Source of the DNA: Anarhynchus alexandrinus
Taxonomy: Eukaryota > Chordata > Aves > Charadriiformes > Charadriidae
Length of the DNA stretch: 64,000 bases
Direction: 5' to 3'
Assembly: GCA_008711295.1 (NCBI GenBank)
Contig: VUYV01000068.1
Span: 3,035,602-3,099,601, forward strand
This document shows positions 26,376-39,880 of this stretch, piece after piece (positions within the stretch are counted from its first letter, which is position 1; each line of letters begins with the position of its first letter). The position numbers and the translations under genes are program-made. The notes below the pieces were generated by a model. It made no database searches. It saw nothing but the letters and a program-made list of their open reading frames with translations, and was not told where the DNA came from.

Positions 26376-28510
26376 AAATATGAATGTGTCACTGTCCTAA
26401 TAGCTTTATAAATCTGGCTGCATAGCTATGACTGTAACAAAAAAGGTACACTAAAAAAAATTCAGGACTGCTACCAATCACTGCATTTTTGCAGAAAGAG
26501 GAGGATGAATTGTTCCCTTAAGAGGAAGGAAGAGAGTCAGTGGAAAAATATAAAAGCCAAAATTGATATTTCCGCAAAAACAGATTTTCAAAGAGAGAAG
26601 TGAACATGTGCAAGCATTTTACTAGAGAAGAGTCGTGTATTGCAGAGTCAAACTACAGTGGGAAAACTAAGTTGCATTCTCTGGAATGTTTATCTAACAA
26701 TCCAAACTAATAAAATATCTAGTTCTAGAATAGTCTCTAGGAACTATAGTTTTATCTGGCTTGAAATTTTGTGTGATCTCATAAATGCTGCTGCTTTGTT
26801 CTCAAAGCTGAAAAGAGACTGAAAGGATCCTGATCCCCAGCATACAAGGTTGTTTGGGATACTGCTTCTTCTGCATTTAATATTGAGCCACATCCCTCAC
26901 ACCCAGCCTTCATCTAGCAGCAGGTTTAGTGGAAGCAAAAAGTGAAGTACGAGGCTGCTCCACAATAGAGTAGTACTTGTTAGGAAAAAAAACCTAAAAA
27001 ACAACAAATAACCCCCCCCAAACAAAACCTGTTTAGGCCTAAATTAGTGAAGAAACATTTATAGAAGTTCTGCACCTTTTTCCCCAGCAGGCAAAGAGAG
27101 GGCTAGATGGCCCACAAAGGAACTGGCAGAATCAGTTTCCACAAGACAGTAATTAGGACATGAACCTACTTCTTTTGTGCAGACCAGTTTCCATTTCGTT
27201 CCATCCAATGTTTAATTCTCCTGCTTCAGTTCTGGAAGGCTGTACTATCTGTGGGTACTGCTTGCATTCTTCATTTTCCTCTCTTATCTGCGTTTTGCAA
27301 AATGCATCAAATAACGTTTTGCAACATCTTCAAGTTAATTCCAAACAGGTTTAGAGTAAGTCTAGGTTATCGCACAGAAGATGTGTCTGATGCAAGTGCC
27401 CATGCCACAGTAAGTTACTCGGTCAGGAAAGCAAATGTTTGCTGATCCTGTTTTAATAGGTCAGAGGCTGACACCACTTATGTGCCATTTGTGTTAAATT
27501 TGACACCTTTCTGAGCATGTGATGATATGGCTAGAGAAGGCAAAAAAAATCCAAATTGCAATGTCTTTTCAGTACACGAGACAGTTTAACACTGCAACTG
27601 CCCCAGCGAGCACATAGTTGTGAAGGTGTGTGAGGGATCCACCTTGCTACTGGTGTGAATTAGTGGCCAGGCAATTGAGTGTAGGTGTGCAGTTGCTCAC
27701 TGGTTGAGCAGCAGCTCTGGCAACGCGGTACCTCGAACATGCTTCGCTTTATGTAATTAGATTTGGGGAGATATTCCGCCCCCAAAAGCTTTTTTAAAAA
27801 CAGTATGTTGCCAAAGGTGCTTTGAGTAGTGCTCATCTTCCTCCCACAACGCCAGCACAGTGTTGCAACAGGGGCTGCAGGTTGAGAGGGTGCAAAGAGA
27901 AAGAGCAGTAGATCTTTTAGAAAAGCTTCAGAGATGCAGAGATGCTGGTCTGGCCTGCTTTCATTTTCCTCCTTCACCTTCTGCCTTGAGTTTAAGAGGG
28001 AATGAAGTTGTGCTGCAGCAGAGAGGGTGACAGAAGAATATGCACTAGGAAAATGCTGGTGCCTGCTGAGCCAAAGCCGGTTTGTTATTGTAGTTGTCAT
28101 CTGGCTTTTACCCAGCTCTCCGTTCATCATAGTACAACCTCAGCATTGCAGCCAATAAAGTTTCTCACCACTCCGTATGTCCCTCTTCAGGAAATGTACA
28201 TTCTTTCTACCGCCAATTTTGTTTTTCTAATGATGTAACAACAGTGCTTTGGTTTGTTCCTCTTAGGTTAGATTTTATTTTTAAATTTAATTAATGTTAT
28301 GTGTCATGATTATACACAAAAAACTTTTTCAGAAATTTCTCCTGTGCCTGCTCTGGCACTGGTTTCAGTCTAAAGACTGAGTGGAGCACATTGAAGTGTG
28401 ACTAATGCAAGGGGAAGATTTTGCATTACGTGTAATGTAAATATTACCTAGTCAGCAGCAAAATTGTAAATAGAATGTATATACATTTTGTTTGGAAACA
28501 GTTTTTATAA

Positions 28511-28516
28511 ATTAAA
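28511..28516 (+). terminator. ARV1 distal poly(A) signal candidate (ATTAAA)
   Basis: ATTAAA is followed by a T-rich stretch, an A8 tract and the GT-rich ATTGATTGTAGG, which resembles a real cleavage region. It lies 2.4 kb past the stop codon, so use by ARV1 is inferred. Confidence 0.35.
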
Positions 28517-29197
28517 GTTTATTTTGAATTAAAAAAAATTGATTGTAGGTCATTTTCTGAGTTTTATTCAGAAGACCTAGAACGGACACGAACACATTCC
28601 AAAAGTAGAACTGCTTGTCTATTGTGTCACATATGCCAATAACGTATCAGTTATGCACTCAGTAATGCTATCAGGAGCCACCACTGTCCTTATGCAACTT
28701 TGAGGATGGAGAAGAAAAGTGAGAGATACAGAGCTGTGGAACGAAAGCAGGCGTTGTACAGGTTTTCAGTCTTCAGAGGCATCATTATTGTTTAGTAATG
28801 TAGAACATTCTGCCTTGTCTGGTTTTATGGCTATTCATTTACCAGAACGAACATGACAAATACACTAATATTTCATAAATCGGGGGGAACTTTAGGACAG
28901 CCTTAGTGTGTGTGTGCTGGTCTGTGTGCATTTTTGATGTCTTTGGAAAAGGATTCCATACAGCGCTTAAGAGAACCGAGACTATTTTAAGGTCCTGCCT
29001 GTTTAAAACAGTCATCTCTCTTGCTTTATTCCTTTTTGTCTTTTGAACTCTTCTTTAATGAACTCCTTGTAATTAAATAGTCAACTGTGTTGAAAGATAT
29101 ATGACAAATAACCTGCCCTTTCTATGTATCTTCAGTTGCTTCCTTAACTTACAGGAAAGGATTTACTTGGGTTAAAAATGTAACAGCCTGCAAATGA

Positions 29198-29689
29198 ACC
29201 TATGTAAACTCTTTGAGTTTTGCTTGGAATCAAAAGGGTTATTGTGGCCTGTGGGAAATTTGTGGGCCTATGGAGCAAATTCCAGAATTTTGTCGGATGA
29301 AATGCACAGTAGAACCAGTGATGTTATTTAGACTTGGGTTGAGCAACTGTTTAGTGATTGCGCAGTGGGAGCTGGGAACTTTAACCGGATCCATAGAAAA
29401 CAAGTATTTAGAAATTACTCAATATAAAAATGGAGAATTAGAGTATAAGCTAGGATGGGATTAAAAGAATGTAGGTGTCAGGCAGACTTCTACAAAATTA
29501 AGAGTTAAGAAGACTATAAAAACTAAGGGGATAGAATCTCAAGAAAAATTAATATGTAAGAAGAGATGCAGTATAGGTGAGTACGAGTGTATGATTAAGC
29601 AAATATACAAATATCCTAATCCTAAATTTTCAAAGGCTGAACATGAAGGAAGAATATTATTTATTGTAGCCATTTTTGTAATAGTCTAA
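29198..29689 (+). pseudogene. Interrupted coding relic of unknown origin (possible endogenous viral fragment)
   Basis: One reading frame stays open for 88 codons, meets a single TAA at 29462-29464, and continues in the same frame for 74 more codons to TAA at 29687-29689. The local base composition is A-rich and C-poor, so by my rough estimate about 14 stops would be expected in 164 codons. The first block is rich in Cys, Trp and Gly (for example GYCGLWEICG). The second is Lys-rich and ends in a short hydrophobic run just before the stop, like a membrane anchor. The upstream limit is TGA at 29195-29197, and no convincing start ATG precedes it. I do not recognise the family. The A-bias and layout suggest a degraded retroviral or other viral gene, but this is inference only. 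Confidence 0.4.
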
Positions 29690-31176
29690 TATGATAATAT
29701 GAAATGGCAAAGGATATCTTCCAAAGAGTAAAGTCTGGGTTTCCTCAGAAAAGTTACTCATTACTTCAATGGTTTGCACTCCATCCTTGAAAATACACTT
29801 TTATGGGAAGAATTGCCAATTGTACAGAGATAGTTTTAATCACTGTGAATAGGAAGAGCTGTGCAACAGCAGAGCTTCTCCCTTCATTCTGCAGTAGCGT
29901 GTGTTGCATTAGGTTGTGCTGGTGGAAGCAGGGGCTATACCCTCGTGACCTTGCGCAAGTACAGACAAGAGAGTCCTTTCTTCCGCGACAAGCCGTATCG
30001 CAGGCATATAAACCGCCATTTGTTAGCCCAGTCTTCACCCAACTGAAAGTAAAATAGGACATCTGCACTGGAAAACTTAGCAGCTGATTTCTCATAAAAC
30101 AAGCAAGCCATTGTTTTCCAGGAGCTGACATGCTTTCGCAGTCCATCAGCTCTCCCCCAGTTGGGTAGTGTTAAGCACCACAGTGCCATCTGGAGTTGAG
30201 AAGTAACGTGCTATTGTTTCCCAAACTGGAAGGAACATAAAAGCACTGTAATAAGTACATATTCTTTGACTAATTTTTGTTTTGTAAAATCACAAATTCA
30301 AGCTTTTAAAATTAACAATCATTTTCAGTTTGGAGAAGCGTTACAGTGAAGTTAGTGATGAAAAACAGGTCATAAAATACTTGTTTTGGTGACTTGGTGT
30401 CAAGGTCATTTCAATATATACACCATGAAAGCTGTAAAATGCAAATTGTTTTAGCACAGCATCTCTTTGTTTAAGAGATAAACAGTCCTGCAAGATGGGA
30501 TTATTCTGAGTAGCCTCGCTGAGCTCAGAGAAAATCCATGTTGCAAAAGACATAGCGAATGCATTCCTCCACTGATAAACATCAATAGGAATTTCGTTGC
30601 TGAATTACTTTGAAACCCGGGTTGCTGCAGTTAGACTTTGCAGGAAGGTGCATATAACAAGATTCCCATTTTCTCTCCTGCCTCTTTTAATGCTGTTCTG
30701 ACCTTCTTAGTCATTCCAATAATGCTTACTATATTACTGAGGTGGCTAGAAAGAAGATCTGAACATGAGCAGCTTTGTAAGATCTTTTTCCTAAACATGA
30801 TCTGCTGTCCTAAATTTGTAAAGCTCTTTTGAGCTCTGGATAAATAAATGGCAGGTCTGCAAGGCAGCTAGGAAGTACCGCCAATGATGTTTTAATTGCT
30901 ATTCATTAGGATAACAGATACTGTTTGGGTTTGCTTGTTTGTTTTTTTATTTCCTGGGTAAAAATGTGGTTTAAATTCCTTTACATAGTAGCGTAAGTGT
31001 GTGAACTCGTACAGTTCGTACATGTGCTGGCTGCTGCAGAAATAAATCCAGATGACTCCCATCATTTCTTACAATCTGTAACTGTAATTCTGAGTACATT
31101 TTTAGTCAAAAGAACTATTGTCCATAAGCTGCAGAGAAGTGCCTGCCGTAGCTATCTGAGCAGAGGAGTGGGGACC

Positions 31177-31265
31177 TGAATCAAGACCTGAATCCTAATC
31201 CTGGCTATAAGACTGACTACTGCTGCGACCTTGGGCAAGTCATATACATGGCTTCATTAAATGAT
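31177..31265 (+). mobile_element. MIR-like (CORE-SINE) relic
   Basis: The segment contains AATCCTGGCT, a diverged middle, then CGACCTTGGGCAAGTCA. This order and spacing match the MIR core in sense orientation as I remember it (AATCCTGGCTCTGCC ... TGACCTTGGGCAAGTCAC). Such old copies are sparse but known in bird genomes. The ends are not clear. Confidence 0.7.
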
Positions 31266-33117
31266 TGTACCTCCACCATCCCAGGATTTGAGGGAGGATT
31301 AATTTGTTCATGTCTGCTTAAAAAGATGAAAAGTGTTAAGTCCTCTCGGCTGCAGGTTGTTGGGAGTCAGTCAACACCATGACTGTCAGGTACTGCAACA
31401 GACATCCCAGGAGCCAGAGAATGTGAATATTGAAGGTGACATGTTTAAAGAAGTCCTCGCTGTTATGTTAAGGGAAGCTTTAATGCTGACCCTTGCTGGC
31501 ATACAGTTCTGTAACATACATATCTGAAGACTTTTAGAGGTATGTACAGCAAATCATGAATCCCTTATTGTGAATTTTAAGTTACTGCAGCTGCTGCGTG
31601 CCAAAATAAATCTGAAGTTAGTTAAAAAACTGGGAGGGGAGGGAGCTGGCACATTAACTGATCTTACTTTCAACTATCTGAAAGGAAAACTAAAGTATTT
31701 TATTTGACAGTCTGAGACTTTGAGGTAGAAAGCACAGGGAGGTCTTGCGTAAAACTTATAAAAAAAAACCAAACAAACCATTGGTATCTTTGCAGTAAAT
31801 GAATCCAGTAACATTGCACAAATTGAAACAAGAAAACAAAATCTGAACAACACAGAAGCGCTTCTACTCACCTTGCTTTCTTTTCTCAGAACTGCTAATT
31901 CACGCTGTAAGCATGCATGGGTGTTACCTTTGTAGTGATTCCCTGCCGCGCATGCTGTAGCCCAGCCGATGCTGTCATACATGCATCACTCCTAAACTTT
32001 GATCCCTTCTTTGGTCTCTCACTTCACTTCCAGTATAATGCTTTGGTTCTAACCTTCAAAGCCACTGATGCACGATGTCTTGGCTACAGCAAAGATAGCA
32101 TCTCTTTCTCTCAGTAGGACTACAGCGTTCTTTTGATCACCAGAAATCAAAAGTCAACAGAAGTGTAATAATAAATAGGAAGAAAACATTCTCCACTGAG
32201 AGCATCCACTGCATAATAAAGTGCCATGTACCAGCACCAGGAAAACTGGCTTGCACTTTGCAGGATAGGGAGTAAAAGTGCATGTATCACTGTGAGCATA
32301 CTCCTTATCAATTTTTTGAACAACAGGAATCTGTTTCCCTATGAGGACGTTTCTCCTGCTTAGTAGTGTGGAAATGGCAGGTGAGTTGCACAGCAAGGAA
32401 AACACAATCCATCTCTCACTCATTCCATCCTGGGAGGGAGCAAAATGAAAATAAGACAGTGCTGATTAGCGAAGACTTTTTTCAGCAAGGGTGGACATGT
32501 TATTAAAAACCTTTCCTTTGGAAAAGCAAATTAACTTTGCTGTGGATGAACACAATGGTAGGTATTCGTTTCTTTACCTAACCACATGACAAGACTTAGT
32601 TTGTATTAAAAACTCACATCTTTTCTAACTTTCTTTTACATTTCTTTCATTTTAAGTGGATTTTTCCCCTAAAAACTTTCCTGCTTAATTGAATTTTGCA
32701 ATTTATCTAAATGACGTGTATGTGTATATAGATGGAGAGAGAGGGAAGGTCAATCCTATTACAGCCTGTGCTTTTTCTGCCTTATCTATGCATGAAATTG
32801 TGCAGCTTCTGACCATATGAAGGTCCTACACGGAAAGAACAGGCCACCTGGGAGAAAGGCACCTTATCCTCACAATAGTTTGACTATTGTGCAACAGGAC
32901 AGATTGTATCAGTTTAAAAAAAAAAAAAAGAAAAAGTCATGTCCCTGATAAAACAGCACCAGAAACACGTATGGATCATCTCTCCCTTCCCCCGGTGTTA
33001 CTCATCTGCTTTCATTTAAAGAAATGCCAGCATGGTGATGCTAATCTAATTCAGCTGCAGGAGCGCTTTGATAGAAAGTTCAGAGAGGTGTTTTTAATCC
33101 TCTACAATACGTCCTGA

Positions 33118-33470
33118 CAGCGGACGGCAAAGCAGGAAGCCCTCGCGTGCGGATCCTTCCTCCCTATAATGGCAGGGTGGAAGGCGCCGTCTGTAATTTC
33201 ATGCCATTATGCCGAAAAGCGCTGCCTCCTCTGAGCTCCTCGCAGCAGCTGCTCCCGCAGGCTCAGCTCTTTGTCCTGAGCCGGCAGCTGCCTCTGCCAC
33301 CGCCGATGGGAATGGTTTTGTTTTCGCCGAATCGGATGGGGCTAGAAGTGAACTCGGAGGTCATCTGGTCCTTCCTCCAGCTGCGAGGCTGGATAGGCAC
33401 TCTCCACAGCTGTTCTCAGCGGCAGGCAGAGATCCTGGCCCTGGGGGACCAAAGCGAAGCCACCTTTCCT
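33118..33470. promoter_or_regulatory. Small CpG-rich patch, possible enhancer or ncRNA promoter
   Basis: About twenty CpG dinucleotides in 350 bp, in otherwise AT-rich intergenic DNA. They include GCGTGCGG, GGCGCCG, CACCGCCGAT and TTCGCCGAATCGG. Open frames in two registers overlap here, which high GC explains. No coding family is recognised. The part around 33345-33380 weakly recalls a diverged CR1. Confidence 0.35.
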
Positions 33471-36400
33471 AAATTAGGAGACCTGTCAGCTCTTACTGCG
33501 TGCAGTTTATTCAATACGATTGAATAAGTTTTGTGAAAATTTTAAGATTTTACTTGAGGAATCCATTGTGAATGAAGATGATGGCTTTATCTTTCAGTAA
33601 GTTTGTGTCCTCTACTTTAGTTCTCCAGGTTGCACGCATCCAATTCCCTGCTGCCCCCTGCAACAGCCTTGCTAAGCCTGCAACATGAAAATCCATCAGG
33701 CAGATTCCTTGGCTGTAGGACTGCAAAGCATTTAGGACTCAAATAAATAAGGCACCCTGTACCTCTTCAGATCTACTACAGGCTTCTTGTAAGGACTTGT
33801 TACACACGGTTAAGTTGAAACAAAAATATGATCGCTAACTACGAGAGAAAACATTTAATTCGGAGAACGAGCATGGTGAATTGAGATCTCTGTTCCTGGA
33901 GAATAAACGCATCTGTACAAACTCCCTTCTAATTTGCAAAAGAAATTGTAGTGTAAATTTCCATCGTCGGGATACTTTTAAGCACACCCTCTTACAAATT
34001 AATGTCGGCGGTAATAGTGAGATGCGCTTGGCTTCTCTAATACCGATTGACGTTTCTGTCTGAGCACACCTGCATTGGAAAGCACAGAAGAGAGTTTTAT
34101 TCTCTATGAGAAGAAGTGACACTGAAAGCCTAGAACGGGCCTACGTTTGCAACAGAAGCAGAAAGGACTTTTTGAATGACTGGCTAGTGATAAGTGGCGC
34201 AGGGGAAAAATGTCCTATTGTGCAACCGCATAAAGCACCGGAGACAAGACAAATCTATTTACATATGAAAACTCAGACCTCAAGCAAATCCTACAAAAAA
34301 AGACATGAGACAGGATAAAAGAAATGCATAAACCAGAATTCTTTCTTCCCCACAGAGATTACTGCAAATTTCTACCTCTCTCATTTATCATTAAATTTTA
34401 ATCCTTTATGCAAGCGCAATGACGGTCCCCAAAATACACTACAGCTTTGTTCATAAATGTCTTTACTCTTCTAAAAATGCACACAAAGAGAAGTATAAAT
34501 TATGTAGTGAATAGGTGCTATGTATTTCATTTCTCTCCACAGGTTATATTGTATGATGCAAGGTATTTAAGGAAATGCTGCTCCAATTTGAGCAACATGA
34601 CTAAGTGTCTGTCCGAAAGAGCAAGGGTAATTCAAAGATACAAGCCAAGATTGTGTATGATTTGTACAGTAGTAAACAGAAGAAAAAGGAATGTTGAGAC
34701 TCTTAGAGAGACTATAGACATGCTGCATTCATACAGCATAAAAACCAAATGGTAACAGGATGCTGTAGTGCTATGAGAAATTAATTTTCACTCTGATTTG
34801 ATGTATTATTTTTCTTTCAGCCAATTCTGATAAAATGTCCTTCCCCTGTACCAAACAGCTATTTTAATGTTTCAGTGGTTGTCATGGTTTATACCTTTTG
34901 TGTAATGTAGCATATAAAAAAATAATTTTATTCCATGATGTGAACAGCCTGTGATGTTATTTAGTAGTAATGGAACAAGTTAGAAATGTGGTCCTGTTTA
35001 AGCTTGTACTTTACCTGTCCAAAATGTTGCATCACTCCTTATTAATTTGCCTCTGTGTGCCCTGCTTGAACGTTCCAGCATCTTAAGCAACCCTAATGAT
35101 TGTAGGCTGTGAGGGCTGTCAATACAAATAATTAGTGCTACAGGTTTTTGTTAAATTCCAGATTCAGTTAAACCAAAGACACTGTAAAGGGTTGAGTTGA
35201 GAGGAAAAGTGAAACGTACTGTCCCTGTCATCCAGGTGCTTTTATAACTGAAGTAACAAGCTTATTATGGTGCCTTTTTGTAACTGATGTAAAAGGTTCT
35301 GCTGTTTGATGAGTCAGAAGAGTTTAAGCAAGAGCTGGTAGGGCTCAGACAGGCAACTTTATTGTTTGTGACAGTGCCTGGTATCCTGAGCCCAAATGAG
35401 CTCCCAAACTCTTACTCATGTGTCTAGCCAGATAATCACAGGGACGTTTCTGACCCATGGAAGAAATGCTTGTGATTTCTGAAAGAGAGCAGTTAGCACT
35501 ACGAGGAGGACTGAACTACTTCTGCTAACGTGAATTTAAGGCAGTGGTTTGACACAGGATTGAACTCTCTATGCACTAACACTTCTAAAGAGTCTGCTTC
35601 GGTCACATTTTTTTTAAATCCTAATAATTCACGATTTGCATGGGATTTCTCCTCTCATTTTAAATTGAGGAATTCTCAAAGATTACATTCTCTTAAAGAC
35701 ATTATCTTAATAACGGCTTAGCATGAATGCATTTAAAACCGTGGCAAAAGTTCAGTGAAAGGTTGAAAAAGTCACAAGCCTGCGTATTTCAATAGCAAAT
35801 GGGTTTGTCTCTTTAAATTGCATACCACCCTTATCTGAAAAATGTAAATTCTACTGCTAAAAGCACATTCCTCTGAAATCAGATGTGGGCTTCATTACTC
35901 AGGGCTGGTTGTTTCCACATTCATCTAATGAATTTTCCTGAACAGAAACAATGAAAGGGAGCCAAAAAAGTAAGGAAAACAGACTTCTGCAGTGACTATT
36001 CGTCCCCTCCAAAGTTCCTCTGTCATTTAAAAACGAATGGCCAAATTCACTGCTAGTCATCTGGAGGGAGAACTCCTTCCTAATCCTACTGCTTCCTTAC
36101 AAGGTGTAATTGCCCCGCAAGCTGCAGGCACCAGTCCAGCACACATCGAACCTCACCTACAGTTTAATCCATCGTATCTGCCCCGGAGCACATCTGGGTT
36201 CTGTGGGGCCACCTCCACTCTTCCAGACAACCTCAGCTCGGCAGAGTTTGTCACCATGCGCAGACCACTATGCGCAGATGCCCCAGGTTCCTTAAGCCAG
36301 GGCAGAAACTAGTCCTCCCTGCACACCCTGGGTGTTTGCAAAGCTAACTGCACAGTGAGGGTCACCAGGATCGCACAACAGCCAGTTAGGAAGCTTTAGC

Positions 36401-39400
36401 ACTTAGGTTAGGGAGCTTTGAAATTCCCAGGAAATGTTAAAATCAATATAAGGTGACTTTGCAAATAAGACAGGGCATTAGTTCGTATTACTTTTAACTA
36501 GTTTAATAAGAAAATTAACAAGTTATTTCCTTAGGTCATGTGGCATTGTCTAGAGTTAAATTTAGTAGCTTCAAGTAAACCAACAAAGATAACTGGATGG
36601 AAAACGTACATCTGAGGAGTTGTTTTCTGAGTAAATGCATGTAGTGTATGAAAAGGAACATGAACCTCAAACTGCTCTGATAATATATACTCTACAGGCA
36701 GGTATCACAAAACCAGCAGTAAATTCTTTTGAAGTAGCTGAAGGACACAAAGCTGCATGTTGCAGAAGAAAAGACCTGTTGATAGGGTTTCCTTTGGCAC
36801 ATACCCGATTAATCCTCCAATTTCACATTCCTCCCCAGCAGTCAGCTGAACGACAGAGTGTGGGAATTAGTCCCCTTGTCCTTAGAACAACCTAATTCCT
36901 CAAACAAAATTAATGGCTTTAGCGAGGCAGCAAGGCAAACGCATTCTTTCCAGTTAAGTAAAACTGTGTAGCTGCAACATTAAAAAAAATACATGACAAG
37001 TAGAATATGCCCAGACGTTAAAACAGGTTGAAAAACGACGTGAAAAATCCCCCAAGCTGTGAGCAACAAACCTAATGAAACACAGGACCTTAAACAACTT
37101 GTGTCCCAGGACCTCAGCACCTCCTGACCTGCGCGAGCCTCCATCCTCCACAAGCTGTGTGACATCCCCCACCACAATGCCCCCCCCGGTCCCGAAGGCA
37201 ACACCTGGGGACTTCCCTGAGCCCCTTCCCCCTTTTGCTGCATCCCCAGTTTTCCTCCTCACTTGCTGAAAGACGTGATCGAAGACTCTCACCTCCATCC
37301 CTCACCACCCATCAGCACCCAGCACGGGGGAAGCTACAGCGCGTGCCCCGGCTGCCGCAGAGCTGCTGGCAGCCAGGTGAGCACCCAGCTTCTGCCGTCA
37401 GGCTGCTGCGTGGCCAAACAGAACTGAAAAGGTGAGTTTTACCCGGCATTCTGTCCGTGGAAGCAGCACTAAGTCCCTTTCCTCCTCCAGCTGCTAATTT
37501 GTACAAGGTTTATAAAAACAGAGCAGCTTTCCAACTTCTGTCCTATCAGGTGTGGTTTATAGCAAACAGACTGACAGAAAATGCAAGGACGGTCAATGTA
37601 TAAACTTTGATTCCTTAGCAACTAGACTAGATATGAGGCAAAACCTTAGGCTAGTAAACAGATACCAAGTTGATCAACTTTTTTTATAAAGATGCTGGCG
37701 GGTTTGCTATTCTCTTTGTTGCATTTAAAATTTTGCAAACCAAATTACTGACAAGAAAATGTAAACTTTTTTTTTTTTTAAAAAAAAACTTATTTCAGAA
37801 ATTCATGCAAAATTATTTGGTTACCTGTGATTAGGAACTGAATTATTATTTACAAATACAACATTTTTTTCACAATCCTTTTCCCAGTCTTTAATTCTCA
37901 TGACTACACTAAATTTTGCGTTAAAAACTCAACTTTAGCAAGCATCTGAAAGGTAAGTCCAAACTACCCATGCAATTTTGCCCCACCTTTATTGGAAAAC
38001 TCTTTCTGTGAAGCAACACTGATCTTTTTTACAAGTTATCCAAATGATTGTCTACTGCAAGTTTGACTGCATTAAAAAGTAGTACCTTCGAAAACATTTG
38101 CAGTGTGTATTTGAATACCTCTTGTGTGTTAGCATAGGTTGTTGGAGATACCATGCAGCTCTTAGACACTGTTGGAAATAAATGAGATGGAGCAGCTGAT
38201 AATAAATTCAGTAGGAGCTGAAGCTGGACCTACATGCCCCTCTGTTATCGCTTCCAGGGCATCAGCCGCCTATTTTTTTTTTTATGACACCCACTTTCTC
38301 AAGAGTGGAGCACTTCTTCCAGATTCTTCTCTTCTTGTAGACTAGGAACATTTCAAAGGGACTAGACATGATGTAATTATGACTGTATGACTCTGCAGTT
38401 GTCATAGCAATAAAACGAGGATGGCATGTTGTAAAAAAACCCCTCCAAATATAGTTAGCACAGTCCCAATAATTTCTTATTTCTAACCACTCTACCACAT
38501 TTGTATGCCCTTTGGAGAAAGGCCAGTGAAGAGTTACCCATGGTAGATTGCCTTCTGAACCGCTGTACTCCCAGTTTTCCATGTCTGAGCAGCAGGAGCT
38601 TAACTGTCCTTGTTTCCTTGAAAACCTACCTTTTCCTGCGCCAGTTAAGTACTGGCTAAGCTGGCTACGCTGTGTGGGACTCGAGTTGTGCGGTATTACT
38701 GGGTAGGGAAGTTTTCAAGAGTTTCTTTCATTATACTCTGAAAAAGTATCTTTAAAAAGTTATGTGTAATTCAAATTGGGGTTACGGAGTAAAAAGGGGG
38801 AAGGGATCGTTGTTGGTATGTGGTTTGGACCAAGGGTAGCAAGCTTCTGTAGGAACACAGCTTGTTCTGTCACACTTACAACCAAACTGTGACTTGAAGC
38901 TGCATGTAACAATTACTCAGTATTTAAGCGATACTTCCCCAGCAAGCACCTCTCTTTCAAAGCAATTTCCCTACTTCATGCTGTTGTAATGTGATGAGGA
39001 GACAGAGCTCACAACTGAAACACCAGGCACAGAACTCTGCCTCGGGAACGACTGCTTATTGACTTAGTAACAAACATACTGTCTTTAAACCTTTGTCTAG
39101 CTAGCCAGCCTTCACAGAGTTTGAATTTGCCTTAGGAATATAGACAATAACCTCTCTCCCATGCAAGAAGGTGTTATGAAAAGGGAAAGGTGCTGAAAAC
39201 TTAGCAAGTCCTAATAATCTGTCCTTTTTCCAGTGCAGATGATGTTGTGGAGTGATGCCTTGAGACTTTTATGCTTCCCTTGGTACAGTGAATACCAGCC
39301 AAGCATTCCATGTTCCCCAACTCACAAGCATGCTGCATAAAAATTAGAAACAGAAATCATTTGGCTTTTTAAGTTTCATTTATATAAGAGAAAGTACTGT

Positions 39401-39746
39401 GAATTTTGCTCAAGTCCATTCTTACCAGGGGGACTATTAATGAATGGCACCGTGTAAGGATTTGTAAAACAGAATTTTTAATTGTTGTAGAGACAGGATT
39501 TTCCCTGTTGAATTAAAAAACAAGTAAAATCCAATTAAGAGAGAGAAGTAGGGAATTCCCATTCCAAGTACAGGCAGGCAGAACCTTTTCCACTGTAGTT
39601 TAAAAACTGCTTGCTTCAATCCAGTGGTGACAACTAGTCCTAGGGTTTTTTAGGAGGAGGTTGGTAAAGGGGGAGGGTTTGGATTCACTGAAATGGTAAA
39701 TTAAAATACACACAACATGAAAAAGTTATGCTAAACATCATGCTTT

Positions 39747-39752
39747 TTATTT
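39747..39752 (-). terminator. FAM89A distal poly(A) signal candidate (AATAAA)
   Basis: TTTATT on the plus strand reads AATAAA on the FAM89A strand, 1.85 kb after the stop codon. A nearer candidate is at 40720-40725. The choice is undecided. Confidence 0.4.
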
Positions 39753-39880
39753 TTTGGGCAAGAGCAAGAAAATAGCAGTACTTCAACAGACTAGAAAAAG
39801 CCTCATCTAAATACCAAAAGCACAGCAAATTATATTCAAAGCGGATACATTCTTAAGTCAAAGCGTTAAGTTGTACGTAC

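Larger units (their letters stand above)
26128..28535 (+). other. ARV1: Candidate ARV1 3' UTR and downstream sequence
   Basis: AT-rich non-coding sequence on the ARV1 strand with several poly(A) hexamers. The longest UTR these allow would end near 28535. No other gene is supported; the open frame on the minus strand at 27660-28130 (156 codons) has no recognisable similarity. Confidence 0.5.
28536..39740. other. Intergenic region between convergent ARV1 and FAM89A
   Basis: About 11 kb without a supported gene. Contents visible: an interrupted coding relic (29198-29689), a MIR-like SINE (31177-31265) and a CpG-rich patch (33118-33470). The remainder is ordinary AT-rich sequence with homopolymers such as 37766-37790. 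Confidence 0.75.

Noticed and set aside
27660..28130. 156-codon minus-strand open frame downstream of ARV1
   Set aside because: No recognisable domain. It overlaps a probable ARV1 3' UTR on the other strand. The composition is unremarkable.
29766..30146. 126-codon minus-strand frame overlapping two plus-strand frames
   Set aside because: No family resemblance and conflicting frames. A CATATAAACC at about 30004 suggested a TATA box of an LTR after the 29.2 kb relic, but no LTR ends or target duplication could be found.
34447..34755. 102-codon plus-strand frame
   Set aside because: AT-rich intergenic sequence. No domain, no promoter.
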